Positions 30,343 to 40,174 are shown, counted from the stretch's first letter. The stretch is 64,000 nt of DNA from Terrisporobacter sp. (GCA_029851945.1 JARKUZ010000088.1:9984-73983), one strand, 5' to 3'. A program made the numbers and translations. Notes: generated from the letters alone by a model not told the origin.

Positions 30343-32016
30343 TTATTTATATTTTGGAATTTCATATTTCATAGAAGATGAACTATACATAGGAGTTATC
30401 TTAGTCATAACAGAACCTATAAGTTTTGCCCAGTTTACATCTGTTGCATATTGATGGTTAGAATTTTCATAACTCCATCTCATCTTATATAAAGTATTTT
30501 GATTATATCTTGAATTTTTTATGTAATTATCTGCTATCCATTTAGCCGAACCTTCTAAAGTTTTTTCAACACTTGTCCATCCCATTTTATAAGCATAGTT
30601 TTTACCTGAAGAATCTGCAGTTCCATCAAAGGCTGCTATACCAAAGAAATTATATACTTTTACTTGTCCATTTGCAGTGTTAACATATTGACCTTTTGCC
30701 AATGTAGATCTTCCATATCCTGTCTCTACCATAGCATGTGCAACAAAATAGGCTAAGTCTATATCACTTTTCTTAGCTGCATTTATAAATGCTTCACCTT
30801 TATTATAAAAAACATTATTTCCATTAGAGTCCGGAGCTAAACTATTTAAATAAGAATTTAGCTGACTTACAGTTACACCACCTTTATAACTATCAAGCCT
30901 TAAGAATTGATTCTTTCCACTACTAGATGAAGTAAATGTATCTGGATTAAGATATTTTTTTAAATCTTCTCTTGTGGCATTTATATATCCTCTATTCCCA
31001 CTGCCACCAGTAGATAATGAAGCATCTATTTTATTTCCACCTTTTAAAGCTTTCTTATATTGAACTTCAACATGTTGATCTAAAGTGTATGATAAAGTAT
31101 TATAACTTGTACCAGCTGAAGATGAGTTATTAGATCCATTTATATTTTCACTTTCCGATGTATTAGTTAAGTATGTATCAGAAATATATCCTGTAGTATC
31201 ATTAAATTTTATTTTAACCCACCCATTATCTTGTGATAAAGGCTTTACTACATTTCCTTTATATAAGGTACCTATAATTGAATGTGATGTTGACGGGCCA
31301 CTTCTTACATTCAAAGTACTTGCTGTAACTTTTTTATTGGATATATTTACTTCTTCATTTTTATCTTCTTCTATTTGTTTGCTAGATAAATATTGACTAC
31401 TTACATAGGCCGTACTTCCTTTGTAATTTATTTTACTCCATGATCCGCTTTCTGATATCACTTCTACCTTATCATTTTTATTTAGCTTTCCAAGTATACT
31501 ATTTGATGTTGATGGACCACTTCTTACATTAACACTACTTGTATTGGCATACTTTGTCGTAGTATTATTTTTTAAGTATTCGTCAAGTACATATCCAGTT
31601 ATACCTGAATGCTTTATCTTACTCCAATTATTAGTTGTCGATATTACTTCCACAGAGCTACCTTTAGATAAAACTTTTAAAACCCTATAACTAGTTGATG
31701 GGCCACTTCTCATATTTAATCTATCAACATCAACTAGCTTTATATTTTTAACCGATTCTTCTATCGTCTTTATATATTGAGACGAAGCCCATCCTTCTTT
31801 ATTCTTACTACTTACTATCTTATACCATCCATCAGAACTAGACTTAATTGTCACTTTTTCATTTTTAGAAAGTGTAAAAAGAATTTTATTTTGTTGGCCT
31901 ATACCACTTCTTACATTTAATGTACTTGCCGTAACCATTCCTACTTGCTCAGCCTGTACATTCATAGTTGTCAGTGGTAGTAATGATAATGTTGCTAATA
32001 CTATTTTTTTGCTCAC
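30343..32016 (-). CDS. acd: Secreted N-acetylglucosaminidase with four SH3b repeats, Acd-like
   Basis: Peptidoglycan hydrolase cutting glycan strands. A signal peptide spans about residues 1-22 (LSLLPLTTMNVQAEQ). Four bacterial SH3 repeats follow, each with a LNVRSGPST-type core (about 26-80, 92-150, 158-212, 230-285). After a serine-rich linker a GH73 glucosaminidase domain has the catalytic glutamate E431 in AHAMVETGYGRS and a conserved FFGIAAF. Clostridioides Acd (CD1304) has similar architecture and also lies next to polC, so orthology is likely. No cell-wall anchoring signal is seen; SH3b repeats should bind the wall. Confidence 0.9.
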   Translation of the reverse strand: MSKKIVLATLSLLPLTTMNVQAEQVGMVTASTLNVRSGIGQQNKILFTLSKNEKVTIKSSSDGWYKIVSSKNKEGWASSQYIKTIEESVKNIKLVDVDRLNMRSGPSTSYRVLKVLSKGSSVEVISTTNNWSKIKHSGITGYVLDEYLKNNTTTKYANTSSVNVRSGPSTSNSILGKLNKNDKVEVISESGSWSKINYKGSTAYVSSQYLSSKQIEEDKNEEVNISNKKVTASTLNVRSGPSTSHSIIGTLYKGNVVKPLSQDNGWVKIKFNDTTGYISDTYLTNTSESENINGSNNSSSAGTSYNTLSYTLDQHVEVQYKKALKGGNKIDASLSTGGSGNRGYINATREDLKKYLNPDTFTSSSSGKNQFLRLDSYKGGVTVSQLNSYLNSLAPDSNGNNVFYNKGEAFINAAKKSDIDLAYFVAHAMVETGYGRSTLAKGQYVNTANGQVKVYNFFGIAAFDGTADSSGKNYAYKMGWTSVEKTLEGSAKWIADNYIKNSRYNQNTLYKMRWSYENSNHQYATDVNWAKLIGSVMTKITPMYSSSSMKYEIPKYK

Positions 32017-32200
32017 AAATCCCCCTCTTTTCTTTAATTAATTTCTTAGATATTCCATATTGAATAATTATACCATATTATAGATTTTTTTTCTTCAAAC
32101 TTATATATTAAAAAATATCAGTTTTTTGAATACTTATACTTATTTTTGAGAATATTTGCTACTATAATATAATAAATATCATTTTAGGAGGTATCTATAT

Positions 32201-32935
32201 ATGGAAAGTAATATAAAAAAATTAAAGGAACTTATAGATAATCACCATAATATTGTTTTTTTCGGTGGTGCAGGTGTTTCTACCGAATCTAACATTCCAG
32301 ACTTTAGAAGCTCATCTGGATTATTTAACGAGAAGTTAAATAGAAACTTCACTCCTGAGCAATTAGTATCTCATACCTTTTTCATAAAATACCCTGAAGA
32401 ATTCTTCAAGTTTTATAAAAATAAATTAATATATCAAGATGCTATACCTAATAAAGCTCATAAATCACTTGCTAAACTAGAAGAAACAGGTAAATTAAAT
32501 GCTATTATTACACAAAATATCGATGGGTTGCATCAAATGGCTGGTAGTAAAAATGTATTAGAGCTTCATGGTTCTATACATAGAAATCATTGTACAAACT
32601 GTGGTAAATTCTTTAATTTACAAGAAATGTTAAATTTAAATGGCAACATTCCACATTGTGACTATTGTAATGCCATAGTTAAACCTGATGTAGTTTTATA
32701 TGAAGAAGCTTTAGATAATAAAGTTGTAAGTGAAACTATTAATTCTCTAAGAAATGCTGATTTATTAATAATTGGAGGAACATCTTTAGTTGTTTATCCA
32801 GCAGCAAGCTTTATAGATTATTTTAATGGAGATACTATTGTTTTAATTAATAAAAGCAGTACAGGTTATGACTCAAAGGCATCTTTAGTAATAAATGATT
32901 CTATAGGAAAAGTTCTATCTAAGGTAATACTTTGA
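32201..32935 (+). CDS. cobB: NAD-dependent protein deacylase, Sir2 family
   Basis: Sirtuin that removes acyl groups from lysines using NAD. The motifs are GAGVSTESNIPDFRSSSGLF (NAD binding), TQNIDGLHQMAGS and ELHGS with the general-base histidine, a zinc site of CxxC...CDYC and GGTSLVVYPAAS. The length of 244 residues matches bacterial class U/III sirtuins. An AGGAGG ribosome site precedes the ATG at 32201. It is transcribed alone and ends at a hairpin shared with a convergent 45-aa ORF. Confidence 0.95.
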   Translation: MESNIKKLKELIDNHHNIVFFGGAGVSTESNIPDFRSSSGLFNEKLNRNFTPEQLVSHTFFIKYPEEFFKFYKNKLIYQDAIPNKAHKSLAKLEETGKLNAIITQNIDGLHQMAGSKNVLELHGSIHRNHCTNCGKFFNLQEMLNLNGNIPHCDYCNAIVKPDVVLYEEALDNKVVSETINSLRNADLLIIGGTSLVVYPAASFIDYFNGDTIVLINKSSTGYDSKASLVINDSIGKVLSKVIL

Positions 32936-32964
32936 AAAATTTAAATATATTTCTTAAAACATAA

Positions 32965-32995
32965 AAATAAGGTAAGACACCTGCTCACCTTATTT
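32965..32995. terminator. Terminator between cobB and the small ORF
   Basis: AAATAAGGTAAG pairs with CTCACCTTATTT with one mismatch. T-rich runs lie on both sides, so it can stop both convergent genes. It overlaps the last codons of the minus-strand small ORF. Confidence 0.75.
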
Positions 32996-33127
32996 TTTTT
33001 CTTTTTCGTATACATCTTTATATATTAAAATAGCTTCATAATATGCTTCTTCTTCACTTATCCCCTTTTCTTGAGCTATTTTTTCTGCAGAGTCTTTTAT
33101 AATTGATGCTGCTTCAAGTATGTTCAT
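32990..33127 (-). CDS. Small 45-residue ORF, function unknown
   Basis: The reading frame starts with ATG after a GGAAGGTG ribosome site and gives a short, charged and helical protein (starts MNILEAASIIKDSAEKIAQE, ends YEKEKK). It is rich in E, K, A and I and resembles no family I know. The good ribosome site and clean stop at the terminator support a real gene. It is too short for confident homology. Confidence 0.55.
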   Translation of the reverse strand: MNILEAASIIKDSAEKIAQEKGISEEEAYYEAILIYKDVYEKEKK

Positions 33128-33244
33128 ACAAACACCTTCCTACTTATTGTCATACTTCCTCTTAATAAATATTATTCCCAATAATATCTATAAAATTACC
33201 TTTATTTATTAAATATTACTTTTATTTTATAACATATTATAAAA

Positions 33245-33283
33245 AAATAAGTCTTTTGACATTTTTTTCAATAAGACCTATTT
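33245..33283 (-). terminator. Terminator after ytfJ
   Basis: Eleven-base arms (AAATAAGTCTT and AAGACCTATTT, with one G-U pair) with a 17-base loop and seven T on the minus strand. Confidence 0.8.
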
Positions 33284-33295
33284 TTATAAAACTAT

Positions 33296-33742
33296 TTACT
33301 TTTCTTTATCTATATCTTCTTGAAATTTAATATCATGGTTCTCATGTTTAAACATTCTTTGAACCTTATCAATAATTCTTGGTGTTACTGTTAATATATT
33401 ATCTACCAAGTTCACATTATCCTCTAAAGATATTAGTCTAGTTTCACCATTTTCAACTACTACAAAAGCTACTGGTGAAATAGTAACTGCTCCTCCACTT
33501 CCTCCTGCAAAATTATTATTGTCACATTTTTCAAAATCCTGATTTCTATTTCTATGATTTTTACTGTATTCTCCTCCTCCTATTCCAAAACCTACAGTAA
33601 CTTTTGATATAGGAACTATTACAGACTTTTCAGCTTCTATAGGATTACCCACTATAGTATTTGAATCTATAGAATTTTTAATGGTCTCAAGAGTTGTCTC
33701 CATAATGCTTTGTATTGAATTTGTAGCTGTCATTTTACTCAC
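33296..33742 (-). CDS. ytfJ: Sporulation protein YtfJ
   Basis: The 148-residue protein has the family N-terminus (SIQSIMETTLETIKNSIDSNTIVG), a conserved VIVPISKVTVGFG and a glycine-rich middle (GGGEY, FAGGSGGAVTISPVAFVVV). It is found only in spore formers and is expressed in the forespore in Bacillus. The molecular function is unknown. It overlaps the upstream ytfI-like gene by 8 bases, as in Bacillus. Confidence 0.9.
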   Translation of the reverse strand: MSKMTATNSIQSIMETTLETIKNSIDSNTIVGNPIEAEKSVIVPISKVTVGFGIGGGEYSKNHRNRNQDFEKCDNNNFAGGSGGAVTISPVAFVVVENGETRLISLEDNVNLVDNILTVTPRIIDKVQRMFKHENHDIKFQEDIDKEK

Positions 33743-34280
33743 CTTCCTTAGTCTTTACTCTCTTCATAATTTTTAATATTAGTAGTATAGATTTAACTAT
33801 CTCTTTTATTCTAAGCTTAATATGTATCTTTATAGTTCCATCAATATAATTATCTGTAAAATTTTGAACTAGATTTAAATACATGTTTTCAGAATCAAAT
33901 ATATTTATTATATTTCCATAAATACCATTAATTAATGCACTAAGATAGATAGTTATATATGGATTTTTATTACTTATTTTTAAATTTGAATAGATTTCTA
34001 CTATTTTAATTTTTTTACATAAATCTATAATATTTGATAATTCACCTCTTAGAAATTTTATATTTTTTATACCTGTTTTTTTATTTTTTTTCTTCTTTTT
34101 TCCTGGGTAAATTTGTTTTTTAATACTTACTAGTTTAAATAATATTTTTATACTTAATAGAACTCTAATCTTATTATCTTTTATATGTATGGTAAAAATA
34201 AAGTGCTTATATGATATTATAAATAAAAATAAACTCACTAAAAATATAGCTGTTATTGGGTGTAAATTTATATATTTCAT
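33735..34280 (-). CDS. ytfI: DUF2953 membrane protein, YtfI-like
   Basis: A 181-residue protein with one N-terminal membrane helix (about 8-27), a KKKKKNKK basic patch and a hydrophobic C-terminal half. The gene position (upstream of and overlapping ytfJ) and overall pattern match the DUF2953/YtfI family of sporulation-associated proteins. The biochemical role is unknown. The sequence alone is weak, and synteny carries much of the call. Confidence 0.72.
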   Translation of the reverse strand: MKYINLHPITAIFLVSLFLFIISYKHFIFTIHIKDNKIRVLLSIKILFKLVSIKKQIYPGKKKKKNKKTGIKNIKFLRGELSNIIDLCKKIKIVEIYSNLKISNKNPYITIYLSALINGIYGNIINIFDSENMYLNLVQNFTDNYIDGTIKIHIKLRIKEIVKSILLILKIMKRVKTKEGE

Positions 34281-34388
34281 ATTTCATATTATTTGCAAAA
34301 TAAACATATATATACTTTAATTTCTGTATGCTAGAATTATTCTAGGCCTATTACCTTTATACTATTATAAATTTCACACCATATAAAT

Positions 34389-34417
34389 AAGCCATAAGCT
34401 AATCTAGCTTATGGCTT
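34389..34417 (-). terminator. Terminator after scpB
   Basis: AAGCCATAAGCTA and its complement pair perfectly over 13 bp around a three-base loop. The T run that follows on the minus strand is short. Confidence 0.75.
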
Positions 34418-34427
34418 TAATTTCAAT

Positions 34428-34967
34428 TTAAATACTTTCATCTTCACTTTCAAAACTATCAATTGGAGGTAAGTCCTTTAAAGTTTCAATTTGTAGTAGC
34501 TTTAAAAATTCAGGTGTTGTTTTATATATAATAGGTTTACCAATCTTATTTAATCTACCTGCTTCTCTTATTAAATCATGATCTAATAAAGTTTGCAGAA
34601 CTTTATCACATTTTACACCTCTAATATTTTCAATCTCAACTTTAGTAATAGGTTGTTTATATGCTATTATTGTTAAAGTTTCTAATGTAGCTTGACTTAG
34701 AGATTTTCTTTTTTTCGGTTCTAGCACCTTCTTTATGTAATCTGCATAATCTTTATTTGTACACATTTGATATTTGTTTTCTAGTTTGATTATTTGGATA
34801 CCTCTTTTATTTTCTCTATATTCTTCAATTAAAGAATTTAACATTATTTCTATTTCTTTTGGCGAAAGCTCTTCATCAATAACACTATTAAGTTCTTTTA
34901 TGGTAATAGGTTCTCCATAAGCAAACATAATAGACTCTATTATATATTTTATCTCTATTCTATTCAT
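34428..34967 (-). CDS. scpB: Segregation and condensation protein B
   Basis: Winged-helix partner of ScpA in the SMC complex that compacts chromosomes. The 179 residues include the family motifs SIMFAYGEPITIKEL, LETLTIIAYKQPITKVEIENIRGV and the second winged helix (LIREAGRLNKIGKPIIYKTT). It overlaps scpA by 8 bases. smc is not in the window. Confidence 0.95.
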   Translation of the reverse strand: MNRIEIKYIIESIMFAYGEPITIKELNSVIDEELSPKEIEIMLNSLIEEYRENKRGIQIIKLENKYQMCTNKDYADYIKKVLEPKKRKSLSQATLETLTIIAYKQPITKVEIENIRGVKCDKVLQTLLDHDLIREAGRLNKIGKPIIYKTTPEFLKLLQIETLKDLPPIDSFESEDESI

Positions 34968-35688
34968 TTTCTACTCCACGTCTTATTATTAGAATATCAT
35001 CAAAGAAGTCATTTTGTACTACCACTATAAGCTTTACTTTTATTAATTCAAGTATAGCTAAAAATGTAGCTATGACTTCATCCTTATCATAATACTCTGC
35101 TAACTTAACAAAACTTATTTTTTCTTCTTGTTTTATAAGAGTTCTTAGTTCTTCCATTTTTTCTTCAACGGATACTACCCGTTTTCTTACTATCATATCT
35201 AATTCTTCACTTTTGTCATATCCTTCTATAACCTTTGTTTTCAATATCAGAGGAAGAATCTTTCTTATAGATTCTATAGAAATCTCATCTAAATCAATTT
35301 TATTATCTACCACTACTTCTTCTTTTGCTCTAAAGAAAGTATCACAAGTATAGTGAACATTTTCTTTTAAGCTTAGTGAGGCTTCTTTAAACTTTTTATA
35401 TTCTTCTATTTTTTCAACTAACTCTAATCTTGGATCCTCTTCATGCTCTTCATGGTGTTGTTTATATAGAAGATATTTAGATTTTATCTCAAGAAGTTTA
35501 GATGCCATAATTATAAATTCACTAGCCACCTCTAAATCCATTTCATTTAACATATCTATGTATGCTAAGTATTGACTAGTTATTTCAGAAATAGATATAT
35601 CTTTTATATCTATTTTTTGTTTTGATATCAAATCACAAAGTAAATCTAAAGGACCATCATAAACATTTAAATGTATATTATACTTCAT
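34960..35688 (-). CDS. scpA: Segregation and condensation protein A
   Basis: Kleisin subunit that bridges the SMC heads with ScpB. The N-terminal YDGPLDLLCDLISKQKIDI motif binds the SMC neck and the C-terminal winged helix ends with FLAILELIKVKLI. The length of 242 residues is normal. It starts 12 bases after the M50 gene ends, and the three genes form an operon. Confidence 0.95.
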   Translation of the reverse strand: MKYNIHLNVYDGPLDLLCDLISKQKIDIKDISISEITSQYLAYIDMLNEMDLEVASEFIIMASKLLEIKSKYLLYKQHHEEHEEDPRLELVEKIEEYKKFKEASLSLKENVHYTCDTFFRAKEEVVVDNKIDLDEISIESIRKILPLILKTKVIEGYDKSEELDMIVRKRVVSVEEKMEELRTLIKQEEKISFVKLAEYYDKDEVIATFLAILELIKVKLIVVVQNDFFDDILIIRRGVENE

Positions 35689-35699
35689 TAAAATACCTC

Positions 35700-36290
35700 T
35701 TAAAAAAATATAGATGTTATATTATAAAATAATATAGTTATTGGTTTTGTAAATATAGCATAAACATTTGTAAATATTGCTATTAACAATACTATATATC
35801 CCATATTTTCATATTTGTAGATAAATTCATTATATTTATATGGCAATAAAGCTGATATGACACCCCATCCATCAAGAGGTGGTATAGGAAGAAGATTGAA
35901 TGCACCAAATCCAATATTAATCCACAAAGCCCTTGACGCAATTGTGCAAATAGCATACATATCTACACGTGTTGCTATAAATCCACAAACAATAGCAGCT
36001 AAAAGATTTCCAAGTGCTCCCGATAATGCAACTATTACACTCCCAACTCTATAATTCTTATAATTATTAGGATTCACTGGCACTGGCTTAGCCCATCCTA
36101 TACGGAACATCAGTAATGTTATAAGACCAACTGGATCAATATGCCTAGCTGGATTTAAAGTCATTCTTCCATTATATTTAGCAGTATCATCACCTAATAA
36201 GTGAGCTGAATATGCATGGCCAAATTCATGTACAGAAATAGCTATAGCAATACCAACTAATGATGCTAACATTTCACTTAAATAATTCAT
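35700..36290 (-). CDS. Site-2 protease family (M50) membrane metallopeptidase
   Basis: Polytopic membrane protein with the M50 active site HEFGHAYSAHLLGD (HExxH) near residue 21 and the third ligand motif NLLPIPPLDGWG. The 196-residue length fits the small YwhC/YdiL-like group, which can be dispensable rhomboid-like regulators. Its target is unknown. In many Clostridia it precedes scpA-scpB in the same order, as here. Confidence 0.9.
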   Translation of the reverse strand: MNYLSEMLASLVGIAIAISVHEFGHAYSAHLLGDDTAKYNGRMTLNPARHIDPVGLITLLMFRIGWAKPVPVNPNNYKNYRVGSVIVALSGALGNLLAAIVCGFIATRVDMYAICTIASRALWINIGFGAFNLLPIPPLDGWGVISALLPYKYNEFIYKYENMGYIVLLIAIFTNVYAIFTKPITILFYNITSIFF

Positions 36291-36383
36291 ATATTTTCTC
36301 TCCTAGTAATTTTTTATAATACTATCATTATAACAATTTATAAAATTATAATCAAAATATTTATATTTATAAATTTAAATATA

Positions 36384-36452
36384 AAAAGCTATAAAGTAGA
36401 TAAAATTCATCCTTAGTAAAAGATTGTTTATTTTATCTAATTCATAGCCTTT
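36384..36452 (-). terminator. Long hairpin after dacF
   Basis: Arms of about 22 bases centred on TAGATAAAAT and ATTTTATCTA pair with a few mismatches. It overlaps the region just past the dacF stop and has a T-rich tail. Confidence 0.6.
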
Positions 36453-36470
36453 ATATTATTAAATCAGTTT

Positions 36471-37625
36471 CTATAATAATTTATCAACAACTCGTTTTAA
36501 CATTTCTCCATAAGATGCCTTATCTATATCTTCAGTATTTACAATTTTTGTTTCTCCTACAAGTTCTTTTCCTTTATAAACTTTTACAACACCTAAGTCG
36601 CTATTAGCTTTTATAGGAAGATTGATATCGTTTCTTACTTGTACTTTCTTTGTAAAATCCTTTGAATCTCCTTTTTTAATTAAAACAGTTAAATCATCTT
36701 TTGATACCAAGTCTACATTTTCTTTAGATCCTTTTTCAAATTTAACTGTTGTAATTTTTTCATTAGCTGAGCATACTTTTACACTTTCATAGTTTGCAAA
36801 TCCATAATTTAATAAAGTAGTAGCATCTTTAAATCTTATTGGAGAAGTTTCTGCACATAATGTTACAGCTATCAAGTGTGTATTATTTCTAAGTGCAGAT
36901 GCTGAAAGGCAATATTTAGCTTCTTGAGTAAAGCCAGTTTTAACTCCAGTAGCACCAGCATAATGTTTAATTAATTTATTAGTATTAGAAATACCTACCT
37001 TAGCTTGTTTTTTTCCAACTACAACTTCATCCATCCATGTAGTCAGATATTTAGATATTTTTTTATGTCTTAATAGTTCTTTCGACATTAATGCAATATC
37101 ATAAGCAGATGTGTAATGATCATCTACAGGAAGTCCATTTGTATTAGCAAAATGTGTATCTTTCATATTAAGTTCTTTTGCTCTATTATTCATTAAATCT
37201 ACAAACTCTTCCACACTTCCCCCAACATATTCTGCCATTGCTACACAAGCATCATTAGCTGAAGCCACTGCTATAGATTTTACAAGAGTATCAACTTTTT
37301 GAATTTCTCCAGGTTCTAAAAATACTTGACTTCCACCCATACTTGATGCAATTTCACTTATTTGTACATCATCATTTTCTTTTATTTTTCCACTTTCTAA
37401 AGCTTCACAAATTAAAAGCAAAGTCATCACCTTTGTTACGCTTGCTGGAGGTAGCTTTTCATGACAATTTTTTTCATATAAAACTTTTCCTGTAGATGCA
37501 TCCATTAGTATAGCAGACTTTGATGCTATGTCTACTTTACCTTCATTATCTCTTGCGGCAAAAATAATACTTCCTTGACTTATAATAATAGTTAATGTAA
37601 GTATAAAGCTAATAAACTTTTTCAT
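36471..37625 (-). CDS. dacF: D-alanyl-D-alanine carboxypeptidase, DacF-like
   Basis: Penicillin-binding DD-carboxypeptidase that trims pentapeptide side chains of peptidoglycan. A signal peptide covers about residues 1-24. The three penicillin-binding motifs are SxxK S62-K65 (PASVTK), SxN S121-N123 (SAN) and KTG K228-G230. A PBP5-type C-terminal domain follows, but no strong amphipathic anchor was seen. The paralog type (DacF versus DacA) is inferred. Confidence 0.9.
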   Translation of the reverse strand: MKKFISFILTLTIIISQGSIIFAARDNEGKVDIASKSAILMDASTGKVLYEKNCHEKLPPASVTKVMTLLLICEALESGKIKENDDVQISEIASSMGGSQVFLEPGEIQKVDTLVKSIAVASANDACVAMAEYVGGSVEEFVDLMNNRAKELNMKDTHFANTNGLPVDDHYTSAYDIALMSKELLRHKKISKYLTTWMDEVVVGKKQAKVGISNTNKLIKHYAGATGVKTGFTQEAKYCLSASALRNNTHLIAVTLCAETSPIRFKDATTLLNYGFANYESVKVCSANEKITTVKFEKGSKENVDLVSKDDLTVLIKKGDSKDFTKKVQVRNDINLPIKANSDLGVVKVYKGKELVGETKIVNTEDIDKASYGEMLKRVVDKLL

Positions 37626-37740
37626 CTCGTCACCTCTTAATTGTATTTAATTTTATTAACTCATATTCTATTATTTCTATAGTATTATTTTTTACCAATA
37701 TTTCTAATTTATAATTAGTATCTTTTACATGTTATATTTT

Positions 37741-38028
37741 TTAATAATTTATTATTTCACTTTCAATATCTATAACTTCAGCTTCACAATTTTCTTCTAT
37801 AAAGTCTATTATTTTATCCTTTGCTTGATCACTTTCTTTGTTATTTAAATCTAATTTAACAATACCTATACTAATTAATTGATGTAGATCTTGATTTTCC
37901 ACTTCTCTTATACTTATATTAAATTTATTTTGCAATCTTCCTGTTAAACTTTTTACTATCATTCTTTTTTCTTTTAGGGAATGTACATAATTTGCTTTTA
38001 AATCAACTCTCATAACTAGTATTTTCAT
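37741..38028 (-). CDS. ylxP: DUF503 family protein, YlxP-like
   Basis: A 95-residue ferredoxin-like protein with the family N-terminus (LKANYVHSLKEKRMIVKSL) and NISIREVENQDLHQLISIGIV. Bacillus ylxP lies in the nusA-infB operon, whereas here it follows a YlbF-like gene. Its role is unknown. A GAGGAA ribosome site supports the ATG at 38028. Confidence 0.85.
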   Translation of the reverse strand: MKILVMRVDLKANYVHSLKEKRMIVKSLTGRLQNKFNISIREVENQDLHQLISIGIVKLDLNNKESDQAKDKIIDFIEENCEAEVIDIESEIINY

Positions 38029-38043
38029 TCTAATTCCTCTTTT

Positions 38044-38379
38044 CTATTTATAGTCATCTGTTATGGTTTGTGCAATTATATTATTTATATTATCCATCAT
38101 TATATTAAATTTTTGCTCAGCTAATAAATAATTATATATTCTTTCATTATTTTTTACCTTTTTCTGAATATCTTCCATCCTTTTCATAGATTTTTTATCA
38201 ATTTTTTTACTATTCATAGTTGCATACTGAAGATTATATTGATTTTTTTTATATTCTGACAATAAAATTTCCATATTTTTATCTTTTTTCATTTCTTTCA
38301 TATTTTTAATAAAATCTTTATATTCCTTACTGATTCTAATTTCACTTGCTAACCTTGTAGCTGTATCATACACGCTCAT
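38044..38379 (-). CDS. YlbF/YmcA family protein
   Basis: This 111-residue, almost all-helical protein has the YlbF-family order of a short N-terminal helix and a long charged core (MKEMKKDKNMEILLSEYKKNQ, then AEQKFNIMMDNINNIIAQTI). In Bacillus, YlbF, YmcA and YaaT form a Fe-S complex that affects RNase Y and biofilm regulation, and rny is present in this window. Function here is inferred. Confidence 0.78.
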   Translation of the reverse strand: MSVYDTATRLASEIRISKEYKDFIKNMKEMKKDKNMEILLSEYKKNQYNLQYATMNSKKIDKKSMKRMEDIQKKVKNNERIYNYLLAEQKFNIMMDNINNIIAQTITDDYK

Positions 38380-38450
38380 AGTAGACCTCCTTATTTTGCT
38401 TATATATTGTATATATGCAAAGTACAGTCTATTTTGATTATATTTTAATA

Positions 38451-38491
38451 AAAATACCTCAGTATTTTTATTTCAAATACTGAGGTATTTT
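38451..38491 (-). terminator. Terminator after rnjA
   Basis: Arms of 17 bases (AAAATACCTCAGTATTT and its complement) form a perfect stem just after the rnjA stop. T-rich sequence follows on the minus strand. Confidence 0.9.
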
Positions 38492-38494
38492 TTA

Positions 38495-40174
38495 CTATAC
38501 TTCCATTATAATCGGAAGTATCATAGGATTTCTTTTTGTTTTTGTATATAAATAATCTTTTAAATTTTCTTTAATATTATTTTTTAAATATGCCCATTCT
38601 TTTATATTTTTTTCTTCACATTCATTTAGAACATCTTTTATTATATTTTTTGCACCATCCATTAAATCTTCTGATTCTCTAACATAAACAAATCCTCTAG
38701 ATATTATATCTGGTCCTGCTAATACTTTTCCATCTTCTTTAGAAATAGTAACGACAACTACCATTAATCCATCTTCTGATAAATGTTTTCTATCTCTTAG
38801 AACTATATTTCCCACATCTCCAACTCCAAGACCATCTACAAGAACATTTCCTGTTGGTATAGTAGTAGTTACCTTGGCTGAGTTTCTATCTAATTCTAAA
38901 ACTTGACCTGTTTGCATAACAAATGTATTTTGTTCTGGCATACCTAATTCTTGAGCTAATGCAGCATGACGACTTAACATTCTATATTCACCATGAACTG
39001 GCATAAAGAATTTTGGTTTTACCATTCTATTAATCAGTTTTAGATCTTCTTGTGCAGCGTGCCCTGATACATGTATATCAGCGATATCATTATATACAAC
39101 TCTTGCACCTTTTTCAAATAAAAGGTTTATAACTTTTGATATTAATTTTTCATTTCCTGGTATTGGATGTGCTGAAATGATAACTAAATCACCTGCTTTT
39201 ATTTCTACCTTTTTATGTTCATCACTTGCCATTCTTGCAAGGGCTGACATTGGCTCTCCTTGTGTTCCTGTAGTTATTATTACTAATTCATTATCTTTAT
39301 ATTTAGATATATCATTTAAGTCTATTAATGTATCATCTTCCATATCTAAATATCCAAGTTCCTTAGCAACTCCAATAACATTAATCATTGATCTTCCTGA
39401 GACAGCAACTTTTCTATTGAATTTAACCGCCATATCTATAATTTGTTGTAATCTATGAATGTTAGAAGCAAATGTAGCAACTATAACTCTGCTACCATTA
39501 GCCTTTCTAAATAAATCATCTAAACCTGCTCCGACTGTTTTTTCAGACATAGTAAATCCTGGCTTGCTAACATTTGTACTATCTGCTAATAATAAAAGTA
39601 CTCCTTGACTACCTAGCTCACAAATTCTATGAATATCCATCACGTCTCCATCAATTGGAGTAAGATCTATTTTAAAATCTCCTGTATGGAAAATAACCCC
39701 TTGTTCAGTATGTATTGCTAGTGAACAAGATCCTGGTATACTGTGGTTATTTTTTATGAATTCAACACTTATATTCTTAAGCTTTATCGTCTGTTTAGGA
39801 GTAACAACATTTAACTTTACGTTATTCAACTTATGTTCTTTTAATTTCACTTCTATAAGGCCAATACTAAGTCTAGTTCCGTACACAGGTACATCTAATT
39901 TTTTAAGTATATATGGTAAAGCTCCGATATGATCTTCATGTCCATGTGTAATAAATATACCTTTTACCTTATCTTTATTTTTTAATAAGTAAGTTATATC
40001 CGGTATAACTATATCTATCCCTAACATTTCATCTTCTGGAAAGCTTAAACCCGCATCAATTACAACTATCTCATCTTTATATTCTATTACGGTCATATTC
40101 TTGCCTATCTCGTTAAGACCACCTAAAGCCATTACTTTAACCTTGTTGGTGTTTTTCTTAAACAATTGCATCAT
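38495..40174 (-). CDS. rnjA: Ribonuclease J
   Basis: Metallo-beta-lactamase/beta-CASP nuclease with 5' exonuclease and endonuclease activity on mRNA and rRNA. The zinc motif is HGHEDH (H77-H82); FHTGDFKIDLTP, HVSGHAAQEDL and the C-terminal PVHGEYR follow. The length of 559 residues is typical. Start choice is unclear because the GAGGAG ribosome site abuts ATG 40174; the second ATG (40171) or TTG 40165 has better spacing. Together with rny, pnp and nrnA it covers both decay directions. Confidence 0.94.
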   Translation of the reverse strand: MMQLFKKNTNKVKVMALGGLNEIGKNMTVIEYKDEIVVIDAGLSFPEDEMLGIDIVIPDITYLLKNKDKVKGIFITHGHEDHIGALPYILKKLDVPVYGTRLSIGLIEVKLKEHKLNNVKLNVVTPKQTIKLKNISVEFIKNNHSIPGSCSLAIHTEQGVIFHTGDFKIDLTPIDGDVMDIHRICELGSQGVLLLLADSTNVSKPGFTMSEKTVGAGLDDLFRKANGSRVIVATFASNIHRLQQIIDMAVKFNRKVAVSGRSMINVIGVAKELGYLDMEDDTLIDLNDISKYKDNELVIITTGTQGEPMSALARMASDEHKKVEIKAGDLVIISAHPIPGNEKLISKVINLLFEKGARVVYNDIADIHVSGHAAQEDLKLINRMVKPKFFMPVHGEYRMLSRHAALAQELGMPEQNTFVMQTGQVLELDRNSAKVTTTIPTGNVLVDGLGVGDVGNIVLRDRKHLSEDGLMVVVVTISKEDGKVLAGPDIISRGFVYVRESEDLMDGAKNIIKDVLNECEEKNIKEWAYLKNNIKENLKDYLYTKTKRNPMILPIIMEV

